From Chrysomallon squamiferum (taxonomy: Eukaryota; Mollusca; Gastropoda; Neomphalida; Peltospiridae), in NCBI GenBank assembly GCA_012295275.1, contig CM022671.1:8791386-8855385 (forward strand): DNA of 64,000 nucleotides. Reading direction: 5' to 3'. The position numbers were made by a program, and so were the translations under genes. Shown here piece after piece: positions 35,920-47,065 of the stretch (positions are counted from its first letter, which is position 1; every line of letters begins with the position of its first letter). The notes beneath the pieces were generated by a model. The model was not told the DNA's origin. It was given only the letters and a program-made list of their open reading frames with translations, and did not search any database.

Positions 35920-35950
35920 AAAAATTATATATATATATATATAATTTTTT
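35882..35950. repeat. (TG)n run plus perfect 32-bp AT palindrome
   Basis: TG units at 35885-35916 are followed by AAAAAATT(AT)nAATTTTTT, a perfect palindrome at 35919-35950 that could extrude as a cruciform. Confidence 0.92.
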
Positions 35951-36511
35951 TTTTTACATTTTTTAAATTATTATTGATGTAAATTTCACCACATTTTAGT
36001 TGACATCATAAATAATTACAATGTCTTAGGTGTAAAATAATTATTATATCACTAATTGTACACTCCCATGTTTAGAAAAGTAGAAGAATCAATTTTATTA
36101 CTTTTCACAGAATTTTGTTTCAATCAAAACACTGTTAAATATTTCTTGCACTTGAATTCATACATTGTATTATTAGTCATTGTGGAAAGTGTCTCATCCA
36201 GAAAAAAAAAAGTAAAAAAAAATCAATTGTCTTTGTTAGATGTGAAATATTAAATTATTAATGAGTAAAGCAAGTAGAACTTTGTACTGAGGACTCCAAA
36301 TGCACTTAAATCTTTCAGTCTTTACTGCTGCAAAACCTGATTTTTCACAAAACACTAAATCTGAATTATTCTTTTTAAAACTCAGTGCTTCAGCTAAGCC
36401 ATAATTACCAGCTTATTTTAATCCAATTTTGGGTTTTAAAATCACAATGTTTTTGGCCCCTGATCAAAAGTTCAGCTCTGTAAATAAATTTAAAAAAAGT
36501 TAAAATATTAA
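35951..36511. other. AT-rich spacer
   Basis: No gene seen; short A/T runs only. Confidence 0.55.
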
Positions 36512-36660
36512 AAAAAAATAAAAATAAAAATAAAAATAAAAATAAAAATAAAAATAAAAATAAAAATAAAAATAAAAATAAAATAAAATAATAACAAATA
36601 AATAAGTAGTAAATAAATAAGTAAGTAAGTAAGTAAGTAAGTAAATAAATAAATAAATAT
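36512..36660. repeat. (AAAAAT)n hexanucleotide, then (AAGT)n and (AAAT)n
   Basis: About 11 hexamer units at 36518-36585, AAAT, then AAGT (36620-36643) and AAAT (36640-36660). The minus-strand Phe-Leu frame across it is an artefact. Confidence 0.95.
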
Positions 36661-36979
36661 GAATCATTTAATTTGTACATATTTTTATAAATATTTTTTC
36701 AAAGAGTTAACGCTAAAATATAATATAAACATTTAGTACTACTACTATTGTCACTATTACTACTCCTGCTACTACCACTACTACATCTGTTTCTCCTAAT
36801 AGTACTATTAATGATGATGATGATGACGAGAAATATACGTCAGTTCTCAAACAAACAACTTTATCATTCAACAGCATGGCTTAAAGGATACTTTCAATTT
36901 TTGTTTCATTTATTATTATTATTATTATTAAAAAGAATATTTAAGAAAATAATTACAGAAGATAAATATCTTTGTCCTG
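36661..36979. repeat. Imperfect ACT/ATG/ATT trinucleotides in spacer
   Basis: ACT words at 36736-36785, ATG at 36811-36825 and TTA at 36910-36930. Confidence 0.75.
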
Positions 36980-37260
36980 TATAGAGTCCAGGGTGAGCTG
37001 TCTATTATGTATCACCATTTGGAATTACAATTAAATCAATTACTGCAAGTGGTTATAATATGGACTTTGATTACACCCACTTAGTATCCATGGTGTTGAC
37101 CCAGTTCATGCAATCTACGAAATGAATATTCATGTTAATATTTCTCAAGCTGGACATATTAATAAATGATGAATTGCCTAATGGATGTTTATTTAAGGAA
37201 TCCATTTTTTTTTTTTTGCTTTAAGCTGACCAACATCCGTTAAAAGGAATATGACCTCCA
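36980..37260. promoter_or_regulatory. Candidate conserved non-coding element
   Basis: Unique high-complexity DNA without sustained frames, containing clustered homeodomain-like cores (ATTACAATTAAATCAATTA near 37024-37042; ATTAATAA near 37158). Flanked by simple repeats on both sides. Function is inferred only from texture. Confidence 0.3.
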
Positions 37261-37289
37261 ATATTACAGAAATTATTCAGTACTGCACA

Positions 37290-37660
37290 CTATACCACTA
37301 CTAGTAATGTTAGAGGATTCTGTTACTTTCTCAACTTCCACTGCTATCAATACTGCTACTGCTCCAGTGCTACTTCTGCTGCCTGTAGCTATATGAACAA
37401 CTACTTGTTCTATTTTCGCTACAACAACTTTTACTACCATTACTTCTTTTACTACTACTACTACTGTTTATACTATTATTATTGCTTTTACTATTACCAC
37501 TGGAGTTACTATTATTACTGCTATTACTAATATTACTATTAATTCAAGTGCACTACTCCTTCATCTTTCATTCATACCATATCAACAACCACTTCAAACA
37601 TTATTACCATTAATATTACCACTATGATATTACCACAGTTACTATTTTTGTTATTTTTTC
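37290..37660. repeat. Imperfect ACT/ATT trinucleotide domain
   Basis: ACT, GCT and ATT words with little purity, densest at 37440-37545. Confidence 0.8.
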
Positions 37661-37779
37661 TTATTCTCTTTCCTGTACTGGGTTGAAAATTATTTCTATA
37701 ATCTCATTATCCTAGAAAATAATATGACAGTTCCTGCAGTTGACATTTAATAAGGAGATAACATTCTTTGTATTGTAAT

Positions 37780-38140
37780 AATAACTACCTCTGTCAAGAA
37801 TATTATCACTAATAATAACTACCTCTGTCAAGAATATTATCACTAATAATAATTACCTCTATCAAGAATATTATCACTAATAATAACTACCTCTATCAAG
37901 AATATAATCACTAATAGTAATTATCTCTATCAAGAATATTATCACTAATAATAATTACTTCTAATAATAAGAATCAAGAAAATTATCACTAATAATAATT
38001 ACTCTTTAATTATCACTAATTAATTACCTTATCAAGAAAATTATCACTAATAATAATTACTTCTATTAAGAAAATTATCACTAATAATAATTATCACTAT
38101 CAAGAAAATTATCACTAATAATAATTACATCTATTAAGAA
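37780..38140. repeat. Minisatellite, 34-bp unit, about 10 copies
   Basis: The unit AATAACTACCTCTGTCAAGA plus ATATTATCACTAAT repeats at exact 34-base spacing at the left (37784-37920) and degrades at the right with deletions (37960-38030). The first copies are almost identical. Confidence 0.95.
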
Positions 38141-38229
38141 AAATGCCACCTGTCAGAAGATTTCACAGACATTATACAATCCACTGAATGGTAACCAGAA
38201 TATTTTTGCACTTGTAAACATCCACAATA

Positions 38230-38600
38230 AAATGTGAGTTCTATTTACATAATACATCATTCTGTATGTATGTATGTATGTATACATTCTATTTATATAT
38301 ACAATTTCTGTTTACATATACTGTTCATTTTACATGTACAGTGTTCTTTTTATAAAAATTATTTATAAATTCTGATTACATATAGAATGTTCTTGACAAA
38401 TGTATCATAAATCAAAATGAGCGATATTTGCATAATATGGTGTTATTTATATGTACAGCAATCTGTTTACATGTACACTGTTCTGTTTGATTCACTTTTC
38501 AGTTTACATGTTCAATGTTCTGTTTATAAAAATAAGCTATAAGTTCTGTTTACATAAAATACTGTTCTTGAAAAATGAGCCATGAAAAAAAAAAAATTAA
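38230..38600. repeat. Degenerate tandem repeat (TTCTGTTTACAT), about 176-bp higher period
   Basis: TTCTATTTACAT, TTCTGTTTACATAT and similar words recur many times. The block TTATAAAAATTATTTATAA...GTTCTTGACAAATG (38349) recurs as TTATAAAAATAAGCTATAA...GTTCTTGAAAAATGAG (38525) at an offset of about 176 bases. A (GTAT) run lies at 38266-38284. Confidence 0.72.
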
Positions 38601-39159
38601 AAAATTAGTTCTATTTCCATTTATTATAATACTTTACTATATTTAAATAAACAAAGTTCTTCAAAAAGGTATCCATAATGAAGTGCTTTCTGTTTGCATT
38701 CTTTGTTTTCTTTCTTTTATTTTAGTGATTGAAAAAACACAGGAATTCACCAAAAAACATTCTGCTCTATTTTCATAATACAATTTTCTTGATAAATCAT
38801 TTATCTGTAATAAATTGTGAGCTCTAGTACGCTAGGCAATATCTTTTTTGTATTTCTGTTCCTAGCTTGTTAACACAAAAAGCTTTTGAAAAATTAATGT
38901 ATGTGTTACAGACTTTTCTTTCTCATAACACCGAGGACAGTTAAATTATTTACATGGACATACGCTAACACACACACAGAATACAAATGTCTTACAACAT
39001 GACACAGAAAGGATGTGAATTCCTGGTACAATTTAAATAGATTCACCCATTTTCTTTTTTCTTTTTTTAAAATATCTTTCTGATACAATGACACAGTATC
39101 TTACAGTATTAAATCATTAAAAAAACACAACTACAGAAATGCATTATGACAGATATGAT
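38601..39159. other. AT-rich spacer
   Basis: Diverged words of the preceding repeat may continue to 38800. No gene. Confidence 0.5.
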
Positions 39160-39960
39160 TAAAAAAAACAAATTAAGAAAAAAAAAAAAAAAAATGGTTC
39201 TAATTCATTTTGATGGTAAATACATCATTTTTTAAAATTTTGCTACATTGTTACAGATGTTAAATAATAATGAAAAAAGAGGCTTTTATTAAAAAAGATG
39301 TTTTTCTTGATTAATGTAGATAAACCTTCATTTACAATACATAAACCTGAAAAAAAAGATGAAAAAGAAAAATAATTATGTTTTTAAAAAGTTTCTGTTA
39401 TAAAATATTTGAAACTCAAAAATAAATAAAACATAAAGAAATCTGGAAAACTCTTCTGTTAAAAATATACTGGCTTAAAAAACAATTGCTAAAAAGAAAC
39501 AAGGTGAAAAAACAAAATTAAACTTTCTAAAATAAAATTAAATCAGTATGAAAAAGTTATGAAATCAAGAAAGAAAAAAGTGTTTTTATTCAAATTATAA
39601 AAGGTAATTAATAAATGACCAAAAAAAAAAAAAAAAAGTATTAAAAAATACCAACTTAAAAACCCCCACAAAAAACAACAACAAAACAATTAAAATGAAA
39701 AACAACCAAAAAGGAAATTAGTAAAATAAAAGGAGGAAAGAAAAGAAACAAAACAAGAACTTATTAAATATTTTAGAAACAAGCCCAAAAATTCTAAAAA
39801 ATAACCATGCTAAAAAATATTTAAAAAAAAAAAATAAAGCAACAATCGAAAAACACTTCTATTTAAAATATGCCAACATAACCCCCCCCCAAAACCTACC
39901 AAAACAAAGAATATGGGAGAAAAAGAATAAAAAAAAAAAAAAAAAAAAAGACAAGAAAGA
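39160..39960. repeat. A-rich strand-skewed tract
   Basis: About 800 bases in which the + strand is overwhelmingly A with few T, including A-runs at 39179-39194, 39621-39638, 39824-39836 and 39930-39948. It also contains C-runs (39660s, 39882-39890). No reading frame is meaningful. Confidence 0.85.
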
Positions 39961-40045
39961 AAAGCCACACAAAATTGCCCATCTGTATTAGAAACACATC
40001 TTGATAACAAAAACAACAGTCAACACTTCAGAGTTGCTGAAACGT
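39961..40045. other. Short unique spacer
   Basis: High-complexity DNA between the A-rich tract and a tRNA-like element; no feature called. Confidence 0.5.
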
Positions 40046-40122
40046 CTTTGATTAGCAGAGATGTGGTGTAAATGACTATAATTTCAGCACGAGAATCCGT
40101 GGCGGGTTCTATCCCATACATT
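40046..40122 (+). pseudogene. tRNA-like element, possible SINE head
   Basis: TTAGCAGAGATGTGG (about 40052) fits an A box (TRGCNNAGYNGG) with one or two changes. About 50 bases later GGGTTCTATCCC (40104-40115) fits a B box/T-arm (GGTTCGANTCC) with two changes, its GGG/CCC forming a stem. This spacing is right for a tRNA. The downstream body (to about 40230) is high-complexity and might be the SINE tail. Confidence 0.4.
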
Positions 40123-41030
40123 GATTTCTCTGCACTTGCTCCTGTTTCTGCATCGTTTTACTTAATGAACTTCTTGGATAGCACAACTTAAGACTGCTGG
40201 AATTAAAGTCTGATTTTACTTGTGCTTTTCAAATCATTATTGAATCATGAACCAGCAAACCTGCGATTTCTTCTTATTGTGAACACTGATAAAACAATTT
40301 ATTTGTCTGTGAAGACTGTTATTTGTGTTTTATTGTTGCTTCAGTTTTCATCATAATGGAAGTGAATTGTAAATACTTTTCTTCAGTCTGTTATTTTATT
40401 TTATATAAAATGGTCATCAAGTAAAACGGCTCTGTTGAAATATACTTTAATGTGCTAGTACCACTGAATAATTTAATGCATTTTTAAATGCATTTTCAAT
40501 CAATATTTTACTTTTATCAAGTATCCAGCCTTTGTTATTATAATTATTTATATGAACAAAAATAATTTGTAAATTTCCTCATGTGTAGTTTATTATAAAA
40601 ATATGAAAACATCCCAGACAAATATATTTTTATTACTATGTGAATCACGGCAGAAACAAACAAACAGCACCTTTTAAGAAAAATCTTGACCAGAATCTCT
40701 TGGGCTTAATTCAGCACCTAGAAACTTTATTATTAACAAACTTTAGAAAACAAATGCAAATAAAATAATGAATGTGAATATATCAAGAATATGTTGTGAC
40801 TGTGTTATTTGAATTGCAAGTCACTCAGAAGAAAACAGTTTAATATTTTTTACTGAGTCATCCTGACTTCCATAAAGACAATATGTTTTATGAACTGCTT
40901 CTGTTTTTTAGAAATAATGTTCTCAGTAAAGGCTGCCATTCTCTTAAATATTGAATGATTTCTTTTTTCAAGCACTAAATATTTCAAACAATGACAGTAA
41001 CCTTTTTTCTAATTTTTAAATTTGTTTCTT
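40123..41030. other. Spacer
   Basis: No gene. AT-rich after 40230. Confidence 0.5.
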
Positions 41031-41034
41031 GCTA

Positions 41035-41035
<1 letters not shown>

Positions 41036-41077
<42 letters not shown>

Positions 41078-41092
41078 ATATATATATATATA
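41036..41092. repeat. (CTAT)n-(TA)n microsatellite
   Basis: About ten CTAT units then TA. Confidence 0.96.
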
Positions 41093-41109
41093 AGGAAGAT
41101 ATATAATAT

Positions 41110-41143
41110 AAGAAGAATAATATATATATATATTATTCTTCTT
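41110..41143. repeat. Perfect 34-bp palindrome
   Basis: AAGAAGAATAA(TA)nTTATTCTTCTT: the arms are perfect reverse complements with no spacer, so a hairpin or cruciform is possible. A short (AGAC)n run lies at 41227-41250. Confidence 0.93.
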
Positions 41144-41250
41144 TCTTGCTCTTCCCCACTATGTTATGTTAGGGTTCTGAATTCTTGGCCAGAATTTTTA
41201 AATGTAGTCTATGTATATTTATTTAGATAGACAGACAGACAGACAGACAG

Positions 41251-42312
41251 ATATATAGATTCATTCATACACACAGACACACACACAGTAATAGTTTCCA
41301 CCTGTGACTCACTAACAACTGTCATAATGAATAAGTAACACACACAGTGTTTATTTATAATCTAGTAATAGTCATTTTTAAAACATACTTAATTTCTATA
41401 ATGGTTTTCACTCAAGCATGGTCACATATATTTTTAATGCCTCCATTATGGAATTACCTGCAGGATACAGAACTATATGAGACGACAGAAGCATGCACAA
41501 CATAAAACAAAATAAAATAAAATAAAAGTTAAAAATATTTTAGAAAATGGGTTAAATTTCCCAAGAGACAGATGGTTTCAAGTAATGCAATTTATTTATT
41601 ACGGTTTGGAAATATGTCTTCTGACAAGGTGAGTCTTATGTTGGCATTGTATCCATTAGATATGAGTAATATTTATGGTATGTAATAAAATATTTATTTC
41701 TTATCTTCAGACTGTGACTGTGTGTATTATTTGTATCTGTGCAATTCCAGACTCACAGTGATAAAAAGATGAAGATAGGAGATGATAGTGTGAATATTCA
41801 TGTATAACCCAGACATTTAATCCAAGATCCAGATATCATTAATACAAATTTTCACAGATATGAAATGGAATAGATATTAAAGTAATTTTGGTAGAATATA
41901 TAACCATCTTTTAATAACACATATATATACACACATGAATGATATTATATCTGTTTTTAACTGTGTTAGTTATGTACCAGCAATGTAATATGAATAATGT
42001 ATTTACACATATAAAGAAAACAGCATATATTTCAGTGATAACCAGAATCAATGTTCTATCCGACAGATCATAATTGACTATAATCACTGCAGTGTTAACA
42101 GATTAATTTGAACAGACGACAGATTTTCCTCAAATCTCACAATACTCCATTCTTAAAATGGCTGACAGAATTCAGAAGCATTACATTAACCGTAAATACT
42201 GATTTATTTTGAAGAACCCATCAAATTATTTCTATTTCCAGCTACTGCTAAAACTTTTTTAAATTGTTCTTTCTGTCAGTGAAAAGCATCTTAAAAGGAT
42301 CTCTTATACTTC
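41251..42312. other. AT-rich spacer
   Basis: No gene or ordered repeat was seen. Confidence 0.5.
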
Positions 42313-42380
42313 TGCTGATGTTTGATCCCAGGATCTTCCAGCTCAAAGTCAATTGTGTGACCAGTATAAGTTACAGCCTT
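42313..42380 (-). pseudogene. tRNA-like element on minus strand
   Basis: Read on the minus strand, GTAACTTATACTGG (near 42373) approximates an A box, and CCTGGGATCAAACATC (near 42325) approximates a B box, separated by a tRNA-like distance with GAGCTGGAAGATCC between. Both boxes are mutated. Confidence 0.35.
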
Positions 42381-43560
42381 TTGTTTTTGTATTAAATTTT
42401 AATCTGTACTAGACTGAACAGTGCTATTTATGAACAAAATGTTTAACTTATATTCTACATCAAGCAGTTCTATTTTTAATTTTATTATTCCCAGATAATT
42501 TCAAATAAAAATCCATTGACTCAAATGTCAAGTTTCTGTGTTTTTTTTGTTGTTTCTTCTGTTTCAAGATTTGTTCTCTATACTTTTTAAATAAGAAATT
42601 TCATTTTGCTATACCTAAAACATAGAAAGACTTTAGAATATATTTTTATCATATTTAATGTTTACAAAACTGTTCTTTCTGAGCATCAAGCACTTCAAAG
42701 GGTCAATATATCAGTATTCTTTTTTTAATAAGTTAGGAAAATAAATGTCATTTTATCTGTACCAGTAAATTTTTATTATAGAAGTTTGACTTTATTTCTC
42801 CAAGTTTAGATTTTTGCCTGCTTTCTGTGACTCTGATCCTGTGTAACAAATTTAAGTCTTTTCTCTTTGCCAAGAACCCAAGAAGGACAGCATAACCCTC
42901 TTTCTTGAAACAACTTCAGAAGTCTGTCTCTTTAATAATTCAGTGATTATATCTTGGTGAATTTTCATTGTAATAGTCTAGACAATTAATGTGTAAGATT
43001 AAATTAATCTTTATCTCCATGGCTATCTTAATTCATAAAATTATCATTATTCATACTTCTTCCAGCAAATTTCATTCCCCATCATATCATACATCTAGTC
43101 ATTGTGGATTACCAGATACTATAATTTGTCTCAGGACAATCAGATGATGCATATTAACTGTAAGATTTGTCATAAAGCACTTATTACTATTTCATGATAA
43201 CTGCAAATATTATATTACAGCTTAGGTAGTTTTAATGTCAAGTGACTGGAAACTGAGCTTGGTGAAAACTGGAATCAAATCCACTTTCAGTTTCTCTTCC
43301 AGTATGAATGTTTAATGATTCAATTTTGTAGTAATGGTTTTAAAGAAATCAGAAATGTAATGATAAAATTATGAAAGATGAAAAGTCCACAGTCACCAAA
43401 GTGTGGAAAGTGTTGAAATAATGTAAATGTGGATGTGAAATGACATCACAGATTTGGAGTATTCAAAGTAGGGGCAAGACTGGAATGGGAAATCACATTG
43501 CTACAGTCAGATGGACACTCTGAGAGATATTTCTTGCATCAGTGAGCTAAAATTTTGGAT

Positions 43561-43562
<2 letters not shown>
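42381..43562. other. AT-rich spacer with possible third copy of dispersed family 2
   Basis: 42825-42930 shows CTGATCCTGTGTAACAAA, CTTTGCCAAG and TTGAAACAAC in the order seen in family 2, but more weakly. No gene. Confidence 0.35.

Positions 43563-43613
<51 letters not shown>
43563..43613. repeat. (CA)25 microsatellite
   Basis: A perfect 51-base CA run. Confidence 0.97.
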
Positions 43614-43618
<5 letters not shown>

Positions 43619-44209
43619 ACACATACATAAACTATACGAACAGCTTTAGATTAATTTAAATCATACAATTTTGTGGCTGATATTGTTTACCAAATATTAT
43701 TAAAAATAAAGATTTTGGCTGTATTAAATTTATTAGAGCCTAAAAAGCAATGTCTGTGTGTCCAAGGTTACATTCCTCCCTTTGTGATTTCTTCAGTTCC
43801 TTTCTCATTTTGATTTATCATCATTTTCAGCATTATGCTTTTATGGCTGCAATTATAGAAACAATTTATGAAATCAAATTACTTTATTAATTGCAATAAA
43901 ATGAAAAAATTAAATCTTATTTCAGTTATCACAAAACTTCTGTTTGATTTATTTTCTAGTTTGAATTCAACCTGAATTCCTCCCTTGACTAAAACTCCTC
44001 CTCTTAGAGTTGAAATTCTTCCCCTGGGTGCCAAGCGCCTCCCATTTGAGAACTGCAGCTATGAAATATTTTAAACAACAAATGCTATAGATGTATAATA
44101 TGTATATTAGTCATGTGTTACATACACTTACAGATTAGTTCAATTATGCCACTTTTAATCATCCACACAATATATTTCTTTTGTTACGTATCTGATTAAT
44201 TTCAGCACA
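43614..44209. other. Spacer
   Basis: C-richer text at 43970-44045 (TCCTCCCTTGACTAAAACTCCTCC-type near-repeats). No gene. Confidence 0.5.
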
Positions 44210-44560
44210 TACAGCAAGATCTATAAGCAATCAGTAAATATCTTTTAATGCCTACAAACTATTCTGCATTGCAAATCCTATAGAGTGAAATTTTCTGATA
44301 AGTCATTTGATGCAAGGTGGAGTGCTATGAATTCAGTGACATTTCCAAGTATCAGATAACAAATTAATAACACCCAAAAGCTTCTCCACTATAATAATCA
44401 CCTGATCATGGGGCTGAGTTCTGATCACAATCAACGCGATGACGTACAACTGATGTCTGAGAAGTGAAATTAATTTAATCCTCATCGTACTTTCGGAATT
44501 AGATGAATTTGTAATGTGTACTGTGAGAATGTATATTAAAATATTCATGAATTCTTGATG
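44210..44560. promoter_or_regulatory. Candidate conserved non-coding element
   Basis: A high-complexity island with several TAATT/ATTA cores, an octamer-like ATTGCAAAT (about 44268) and CpG words (CAACGCGATGACGTAC near 44432). A 71-codon minus-strand frame crosses it without splice or domain support. Regulatory role inferred. Confidence 0.3.
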
Positions 44561-45834
44561 TTAAACTTAGATAACTTTACACATGAAAGACTTCAGTTCA
44601 AGCACTAATCCAGTTATCTGATTTGGATTTGTTGTACATATATCAAGTCCAAAAAAAAAAAAAAAAGTTAACACCTATCTTTAGCGATAAAAAGAACTAG
44701 TTTAAGTATATTCTACGTACTTCCTACTTGTGATTTATTGGCTTATTTTTGCCATCCTGTCTTAATCAATAAAGAAACTAACAGCAAAAGAGTAGTTTAA
44801 AACTGCTGTGGATTCATAATTTTATATACATTTTTTATTGCTTTGTTATCTTATTTAGATGTCTTATATATTGTGAAATTCTTTAAAAAAAAAAAAATAA
44901 TAATAAAATTAAAAAATAAATTAATTCTGGAATCCAGTCTGATTTATTCCATAAAAAAATAATTCAGGTTTTGATAAAGTTTAAGAGTTTAAAAAGGTAA
45001 ATCAGTATTCAGGTCATAAATCCACAGTTTGGTGAAAGTGGAAAAAAATTCATACTTTAATGGCAAGGATTAATGAAAATTTCAGTAAAGTATGTATTCA
45101 GATATTACAAATTCCAGTCTTCAACTACAGTATCTCTTGATTTAATTAAAATCTGGAAAAAATAAATATATGTTTTCATTAATATTGTTCTTGTACTCAG
45201 TGACCTGTCTTGGTGACATTTACCATATCTGCCCAGGACAGATGTGCTTGAATCCTCATTGTAAGTAAGGTCATACCTAACAGTTGATCGTTTTTAACAA
45301 TCTTCAACAAAAAAAAAAAAATAATAAATAATCATAATAAATTTAAAAAATTTAAAAAAATTATTCTAGGAGATCATCCTAGGAGATCATCCTAACTCCC
45401 AAAAGTGTCTTGTACTTACTGATATTTCAAAAACAATAAAATAAAATAAATATATAAAATTAAAAAATGTAAATGTGTAACATAAATAAATAAATAAAAT
45501 TAATAATGTAATAATACTAGCTAGCTCATATCAAAATGAATACTCAAGCAATCCCAGTTTTTCTCTACCTTGTATAATTGTTCATTACTACACCTGGCTT
45601 TTTGTAAACATTTTATTTATCTAGAAACAATTTATCACTCAATATAAGTACAAGAAATCTCTGTCAGTCATAAAAAGTGATTATGGGCAATTTACTGATA
45701 ATGAAATTTCATTTAGAAACTTGTATAAAACGTATAATGAGCTGTTTGTAAATAATAACTAAATACATTGATTTGAATTGGCTGCACGTGTGTAAACAGT
45801 GATATCAGTTGTAACTGTGGATGGATTAGAGGTT
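44561..45834. other. AT-rich spacer
   Basis: A-runs at 44651-44666, 44884-44896 and 45307-45320, AAAT words 45435-45500, and a tandem pair CTAGGAGATCATC near 45367/45382. No gene. Confidence 0.55.
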
Positions 45835-46230
45835 GTATCTCTTTCTCTCTCTCCATCACTTTATCTATTGCTTTGTATCTTTTTGTCTCTCTATCTATAA
45901 TTTTTGGTCTCTATCTGTGTCTCTGTATCTTCATCTCTTTTTCTGTCTGTTTCTTTATCTCTTTCAGTCTCTGTGTGGCTCTTTTTTGTATCTCTCTCTC
46001 TATATATAAACATATATATATATGTGTGTGTGTATATATATATATAGTCAGTAATGTATTCTGTATATAATATATTGAATATTTATCTTATTTTATTTTA
46101 TTTCATTTTCATTATTATTTTTTTTTTATCTTTATCTCTCTCTCTCAATCTCTGTCTCTCTATTGTCTCTATATCTGTGTCTATGTTTTTATCTCTCTCT
46201 TTCACTGTCTGTCTCTGTCTCTTTATCACT
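45835..46230. repeat. CT-rich (TCTCTATCTGTG) low-complexity domain
   Basis: Pyrimidine-rich + strand with CTCT, TCTG and TATC words, interrupted by TA/TG runs (46005-46045) and T-runs (46080-46130). Leu, Ser and Phe-rich frames are artefacts. Confidence 0.88.
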
Positions 46231-46609
46231 GAATATGTTTCCTTTAATTGGTCTCATTTTCTGTTTTATTTTTCATGTCATTATCAAAAACAGTCAAAAT
46301 GAATAAAATCTGCTTATCTAGTATTTGACAGAAAGATCAATGTTTATTGCTGTAATCATATTATTCGGGTTTCACTCAGTGACAAGGTAATTTTTTACAT
46401 CTAATGCTGATTACATAAAAATACAGATTATTTTTCAGTAGTTTTGAGTTCTGAACAAATTATTTATCAAGTGTCAAATGATGTGACTTTCATTGATTTA
46501 ACATATATTATGTAAGTGTGCTAGTTTTAAAAATGTATATCATAAATGCATGTATCCCTTCAAAAACAAAATATGTTTTTAAATTCATTATGCACATAGA
46601 ACACATTTG

Positions 46610-47065
46610 ACAAATTTTTACAGAAATTCAAATGTCCCTATGAAATCATAATGCAAATTTATAAATACATTAAGTGCTTAGTACAAATTTTATGAATGTT
46701 GACTGAAAATATTTAAATGTATATAAAATTATTATAGAGTACAAGTTTTATAAATGTTTATTTTAACGAAATCTATAATCCTATAAAATCACTGTTAATT
46801 GTATAAATATTTATTTAAATAATCTATATCTCTATAAAATTATAATGTAAATAATACCAGTTTTAATAAATGTTTATTTAAAAAACCTATTAAAAAATTA
46901 AATGTAAATGGTTTATATGTGTATTTTAAAAAATCTATAATCCTATAAAATCATTGCAAATGGTATAAATATTTATTCTAAAAATCTATATCTCTATAAA
47001 ATTATAATGTACACAGTACAAATTTTATAAATGTTTATTTAATAAACATTTAACGGCATAAAATC
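46610..47065. repeat. Minisatellite, 51-60-bp unit with 162-bp higher-order period
   Basis: CTATAAAAT anchors lie at about 46721, 46781, 46832, 46887, 46943 and 46994. The pair AATCTATAATCCTATAAAATCA then AATCTATATCTCTATAAAATTATAATGTA occurs at 46781/46832 and again at 46943/46994, exactly 162 bases later, so a three-unit block was duplicated. Confidence 0.85.
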
